Assembly (NCBI GenBank): GCA_964495615.1
Contig: CAZBVX010000029.1
Coordinates: forward strand, 1-7,030
Source: CAINDR01 sp964495615
GTDB taxonomy: Bacteria > Patescibacteriota > Patescibacteriia > Patescibacteriales > UBA12465
DNA: 7,030 nt
Direction: 5' to 3'
This document shows, in pieces, positions 4,117-7,030 of the stretch. A program made the position numbers and the translations under genes. The notes beneath the pieces were generated by a model. It did no database searches and was not told the DNA's origin. It saw only the letters and a program-made list of their open reading frames with translations. Every line of letters begins with the position of its first letter. Within the stretch, counting starts at the first letter, position 1.

Positions 4117-6362
4117 TATTCACCCGCTAATAATTTCAAAAAATCTTCCTCATTCAATATTTTTACTCCCAATTCTTGGGCTTTTTCGTATTTGTCACCG
4201 GGAGCTTCACCAACCACCACAAAATCGGTTTTTCGGCTGACTGCAGAGGAAATTTGCCCACCTTGTGCCTTTATTTTATCTTTTGCCTCATCCCTTGTCA
4301 AACCAAGCAGTGAACCGGTCAAAACAAAAGTTTTGCCTTTTAAGGCGCCATTTTCTGATAAAGCGGCCAAAGAAGCGGCATTCAGATTCAAAGAAACTCC
4401 GCCGGCAGCAAATTTTTCTAATAATTTTTGATTATGTTCATCGTGCCAAAATTCAAACAAGCTTTCCGAAACTTTTGGTCCGACATCTTCAATTTCTTGC
4501 CAGTCCTCAATTTTCAAGCCGGCAAAAAATTTTTGTACTTCCGAAATAGAAAAATGGTCGGCGGTATTTTTTTGTTTTTCCCGAGCAAACAACGCCGCCA
4601 AAGCGGTCGCACTTTCTTCGCCAACGTGACGAATACCGAGAGCAAAAATAAAACGATTCAAAGGCATCACCCGATGTTCATCAATTACTTTGATAATATT
4701 TTCCGCTTTTTTTTCAGCGAAGCGCGGCAAAGAAAGCAAATCTGATTCGTGCAAAAAATATAGATCAGCCGCATCTTTGATTAGGCCTTCCACAAATAAT
4801 TGCTCCACAATTTTAATCCCCAAACCATCCAGTCCGGCAGCATTCTTGGAAACAAAATGTGAAAGGCGGCGCAGATTTACGGCAAAACATTTTTTGTTCA
4901 AACAACGGAAAGCAACCTCCCCTTCTTCTCTGGTCACCACACCTTCACAACGCGGACAAAAACGCGGGATGCTAATTTTTTTTTCATTTCCCGAACGCAG
5001 ATTAACCAAAACTTCAGCGACTTTGGGAATCACATCACCCGCTCTTTCAATAACTATTGTGTCGCCAATCATCAAGCCGAGACGGCCAATTTCATCCCAA
5101 TTATGCAAAGTGGCCCGCGAAACCACTACCCCAGCAACGGAAACTGGCTTCAAGGAAGCGGTTGGCGTTAAAACGCCGGTTCTTCCAACTTGCCAAACGA
5201 CGTCTTCCACAATCGTGGTTGCTTGAATGGCTGGAAATTTGTAGGCCATCATATAACGCGGAGCTTTGCCGACAATTCCCATTGTTTCCCAAAAACGTAA
5301 ATCATTAAATTTTACTACTACGCCATCAATATCAAAAGCTAATTTTTCACGCTTCTTGGCCACCTCGGCAAAAAAAGCAAAAACTTCTTTCAAGCCAAAG
5401 CAAACGCGATTGGCTGATAAAGTTTTGAAACCAAAAAGAGAGGCTAAGGCGTTTGCTTGAAAACGCGTTTCAATAATTCGGCCGCGATCAGCTAATTTCA
5501 AATCATTAATACCAAAATCAAAACGGGCAAAAATTTCGCGATTAATTTCCGTGTCCGGAATCAAAAAATCATAAGAAAAAAAATCTAATTTTCTTTCGGC
5601 GCTAATTTTTGGATCAAGCTGGCGCAAAGAACCAGCCACCCCGTTTCTAGTGTTGGCGAGTAAAGGTTTGCTAAGCTTTTCATATTTTTTGTTCAGTTCA
5701 GCAAAAACTTTTTTGGTCATCACGGCCTCGCCTCGAATCTCCAAATCACCTTCGTTGGCCAAGGTAATAATTAAATCAATAGTTTTCTGATCAAAATTCA
5801 AAGTTGCTAATTCTTTTTTTGTTGCTTCTCGCAAAGACAAAGGAATGCTGGCGATGGTACGGACATTGCTTGTGACATTTTCACCAACCTTGCCATCCCC
5901 CCTGGTCGCTGCTTTCTCCAGAACACCTTGATGAAAATTAATATTCACCGCCAAGCCATCCAATTTTAGCTCGCAAAAATATTCCGGTTCAGTGCCAGAA
6001 ACAAAACGACGAGCTTCCGGAAACAAAGATGGACGAAGGCCATCGCTGGCCAAATATCTTCTTCCTCTTTCTTCCCAATCGCGAAGATCGTTTTCTGAAA
6101 AAGCATCGAACAAAGAAATCATTTGCCTGGAATGAACGGATTTTTGAAATTTTACTAAAGGCTCACCACCCACCCGCTGAGTCGGTCAATCAGGAGTGAT
6201 AAATTGAGGATATTCATTCTCTAAAATAAATAACTCATTTTTCAGGCTATCCAAAGCGGCCGGAGAAATAGTTTCTTGATCCAAAACATGATAATTATAG
6301 CGGTGAATGTTGATTTCTGCCTTTAATTTTTCAATTCTGTTTTTTGCTTGTTCATTTGTCAT
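4116..6362 (-). CDS. ligA: NAD+-dependent DNA ligase LigA, interrupted by in-frame TGA at codon 59
   Basis: From ATG 6362 the frame encodes a complete LigA, which seals nicks during replication and repair using NAD+. Order: domain Ia (1-58; NYHVLD at 23-28), VGGEPL and MISLFDAF, catalytic KLDG at K133, ATRGDG, GSLRQLDP, DGVVVK, an OB fold (about 380-455), a four-Cys zinc site (CPRC, then two more Cys), helix-hairpin-helix repeats and a C-terminal BRCT domain. Codon 59 (6188-6186) is TGA where the family motif TPDSPTQRVGG has Ser, followed by C, a leaky context. The downstream frame opens at GTG 6173 but would lack domain Ia, needed for NAD+ use. In domain Ia the E. coli D32 and Y35 positions appear as P34 and L37. 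About 16 extra residues precede KLDG. Single-base error, nonsense mutation and readthrough all remain possible; family identity is certain. Confidence 0.95.
6000..6050 (-). repeat. In-frame palindrome-bearing insertion inside ligA
   Basis: Between the DAFSENDL helix and the catalytic KLDG block, E. coli LigA has about 25 residues, but this protein has about 41. The excess corresponds roughly to SDGLRPSLFPEARRFV, outside conserved blocks. The DNA contains the hairpin GATGG-N7-CCATC (6028-6044) and the palindrome TTCCGGAA (6015-6022). It resembles a short palindromic element inserted in frame at a domain linker. E. coli spacing is quoted from memory. Confidence 0.4.
6186..6188 (-). other. In-frame TGA codon in ligA
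   Basis: The reading frame is continuous and LigA-like on both sides (ITPD before, PTQRVGGEPL after), so there is no frameshift. Ser TCA to TGA is one substitution. The seven protein genes in the window with a visible end all stop with TAA, and none of the others has an in-frame TGA. Confidence 0.9.
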
Positions 6363-6371
6363 ATAGACTAT

Positions 6372-6380
6372 ATTATAACA
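6372..6380 (-). promoter_or_regulatory. Extended -10 promoter of ligA
   Basis: Minus strand TGTTATAAT: a perfect TATAAT (6377-6372) with TG one base upstream. Nine bases separate it from the ATG at 6362, so the mRNA should have a leader of about 0-3 nt. The -35 would fall at about 6395-6400, inside the N run, and cannot be read. This promoter supports ATG 6362, not GTG 6173, as the true start. Confidence 0.65.
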
Positions 6381-6390
6381 CCTTTTAACC

Positions 6391-6400
6391 NNNNNNNNNN
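6391..6400. other. Assembly gap (ten N)
   Basis: Ten Ns mark an unresolved join of unknown true length. The adjacency of ligA to the two small membrane-protein genes is therefore a scaffold-level inference. The gap also removes the ligA -35 region and possibly the end of a terminator for the upstream genes (AAAAAACCGTTTTT on the minus strand at about 6405-6420). Confidence 0.95.
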
Positions 6401-6430
6401 ATAAGGAAAAACGGTTTTTTGAAACAATAA

Positions 6431-6661
6431 TTATTTGTTTTCGGTGGTTGCTGGAGTGCCTGTTCCTTGACCGGCGTTTTGTGATTGTTGGATGAAAGAA
6501 ACTACTTCAGAAATGGTGGTGCCATTATTGGCTACTGCAGTTTCGATTTGAGCCAAGCGTGATCTTTGATCAATCATTTTTGCACTGAATTGAATAAAGA
6601 ACATTACGACTACGCCTACCAAGATACCAATTATTAAAGGGGTAATATTTTCTTTTCTCAT
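6431..6661 (-). CDS. Small single-pass membrane protein, paralogue of its upstream neighbour
   Basis: A 76-residue protein with a short basic N-terminus (MRKENIT), one strongly hydrophobic segment (about 8-25) and a hydrophilic, probably helical tail (29-66) ending in a Gly/Thr-rich stretch. The basic N-terminus suggests N-in, with the tail outside the membrane. Residues 35-60 align without gaps to residues 41-66 of the next gene, sharing R-x-A-x-x-E-T and VV-x-FI (8 of 26 identical plus several conservative changes). No known family or function is recognised. It lies 47 bp after its paralogue and is probably co-transcribed. No Shine-Dalgarno is seen. Confidence 0.75.
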   Translation of the reverse strand: MRKENITPLIIGILVGVVVMFFIQFSAKMIDQRSRLAQIETAVANNGTTISEVVSFIQQSQNAGQGTGTPATTENK

Positions 6662-6672
6662 AAAATTAATGA

Positions 6673-6685
6673 CCGGAAAATCCGG
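6673..6685. other. Small hairpin between the two paralogous genes
   Basis: CCGGA (6673-6677) pairs with TCCGG (6681-6685) around AAA, 12 bp upstream of the second gene's ATG. Only five pairs and no clear U-tract on the minus strand; it could attenuate or stabilise the mRNA between the genes. Confidence 0.3.
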
Positions 6686-6708
6686 AATGTTTATTTTTTA
6701 AAAATTAA

Positions 6709-6933
6709 TTATTTTGCTTCTTGTTGAGCAGACAAAGCAGAGTTGATGAAATTAACTACTGCGGTTGATTTCTGCATACTTTCAACGATTTGCGTTTCTG
6801 CTTTGGCCATTCTGTTGTCCATGCTTCTCAATTGGAAGTAAGAAAAAACAGTAATTGCTACCAACAGCGCCAAACCGATGACGGTGAGGATTGGGCCGTA
6901 GGAAAACGAGGAGTAAGATTGTTTCATCTTCAT
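6709..6933 (-). CDS. Small single-pass membrane protein, first of a tandem pair
   Basis: From ATG 6933 this is 74 residues: an N-terminal stretch (MKMKQSYSSFSYG), one hydrophobic segment (about 14-33) and a polar helical tail (36-74) containing RMAKAETQIV and STAVVNFINSA, shared with the downstream paralogue. The frame extends upstream to TTG 6966, but the added residues (MQKRQRRISKT) have no ribosome site and a rare start, so ATG 6933 or 6927 is preferred. Tandem duplication with the same topology suggests partner subunits or successive specialisations of one envelope protein. Function is unknown. Confidence 0.7.
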   Translation of the reverse strand: MKMKQSYSSFSYGPILTVIGLALLVAITVFSYFQLRSMDNRMAKAETQIVESMQKSTAVVNFINSALSAQQEAK

Positions 6934-6983
6934 AGTTTTCGAAATTCGCCTTTGTCGCTTTTGCAACTATTGAAGGCAAACAT
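6930..6983 (-). CDS. Possible 17-residue leader ORF overlapping the small-membrane-protein start
   Basis: ATG 6983 opens a 17-codon frame (MFAFNSCKSDKGEFRKL) whose TGA overlaps the ATG of the next gene as ATGA, the classic arrangement for translational coupling. It lies about 24 nt after the predicted transcription start. Short length makes chance likely, and no ribosome site is visible; an alternative frame starting nearby is also open. Confidence 0.25.
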   Translation of the reverse strand: MFAFNSCKSDKGEFRKL

Positions 6984-7013
6984 AAATAATAATTTTATTT
7001 CTTTTACTTTTAT

Positions 7014-7019
7014 ATTATA
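7014..7019 (-). promoter_or_regulatory. -10 box (TATAAT) for the small-membrane-protein pair
   Basis: A perfect TATAAT on the minus strand predicts a start near 7007 and a ~74-nt leader before ATG 6933, unlike the near-leaderless ligA and NYN genes. The -35 region is beyond the window edge. Confidence 0.5.
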
Positions 7020-7030
7020 CACTTTTTAGA

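Noticed and set aside
3949..4431. Plus-strand 160-codon ORF
   Set aside because: It runs through the T arm, palindrome and terminator and then lies antisense to the ligA BRCT region, with low-complexity, non-protein-like sequence.
4265..5460. Several plus-strand ORFs opposite ligA, up to 178 codons
   Set aside because: They are antisense shadows of a conserved gene, rich in Lys/Phe/Pro repeats from A/T runs, with no recognisable domain.
4116..6173. LigA starting at GTG 6173 as a complete 685-residue gene
   Set aside because: Homology to LigA continues upstream in the same frame for 63 codons to an ATG placed next to an extended -10 promoter; the shorter form would lack domain Ia.
6186..6188. 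Genome-wide reassignment of UGA (Gly, code 25, or Trp, code 4)
   Set aside because: No other in-frame TGA occurs in the intact genes here (gatA, gatC, DsbA-like, NYN, the rest of ligA), and the family residue is Ser. The all-TAA stops are suggestive but too few.
6782..6979. 65-codon minus-strand ORF in another frame of the small membrane protein
   Set aside because: Its neighbour frame has the membrane helix and the paralogue match; this one has neither.
1..7030. CRISPR array, insertion sequence, phage or toxin-antitoxin module
   Set aside because: No regularly spaced direct repeats, transposase, integrase or paired toxin-antitoxin genes were found; the NYN gene has no adjacent partner.

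Overview
The window is AT-rich and gene-dense, and every protein gene reads on the minus strand. Several signs point to a Candidate Phyla Radiation (Patescibacteria, Parcubacteria-like) bacterium: compact genes, few Shine-Dalgarno sites, starts lying almost on top of extended -10 promoters, short GC-rich palindromes of the CTGCCTGCCGGCAGGCAG kind between and within genes, and small single-pass membrane proteins. The ten-N run at 6391-6400 is an assembly gap, so this is probably a draft or metagenome-derived scaffold.

Reading in the direction of transcription (right to left): two tandem paralogous small membrane proteins (about 6933-6431) follow a TATAAT promoter at 7014-7019 and a possible 17-codon leader ORF. 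After the gap comes ligA, the NAD+-dependent DNA ligase (6362-4116). All its domains are recognisable, but codon 59 is an in-frame TGA where the family normally has Ser. It also carries an extra ~16-residue palindrome-bearing insertion before the catalytic KLDG motif. ligA ends at a strong bidirectional terminator (4088-4112).

The 264-bp gap between ligA and gatC (3852-4115) is the least explained part. It holds a tRNA-like element with good acceptor and T arms but no normal core, a 30-bp palindrome abutting it, a 13-bp perfect inverted repeat enclosing both, a 21-bp palindrome over the -35 box of a good plus-strand promoter, and that promoter's likely ~75-nt terminated RNA.

Next is a tight cluster: gatC and gatA (two subunits of the Asp-tRNA(Asn)/Glu-tRNA(Gln) amidotransferase; gatB is not here) and a membrane-anchored DsbA-fold protein whose CxxC redox site is replaced by KSFS. 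Downstream are tRNA-Ser(GGA) with its own promoter and terminator, an NYN-domain putative RNase, and a GNAT acetyltransferase truncated by the window edge. A copy of the tRNA-Ser 5' end, split by a GC-rich palindrome, lies in the tRNA leader.

So the window mostly encodes translation-quality (GatCA, tRNA-Ser), DNA replication/repair (LigA) and envelope functions. Its accessory interest is in palindromic insertions near tRNA sequence, a possible small RNA, and two conserved proteins whose key positions are disrupted.
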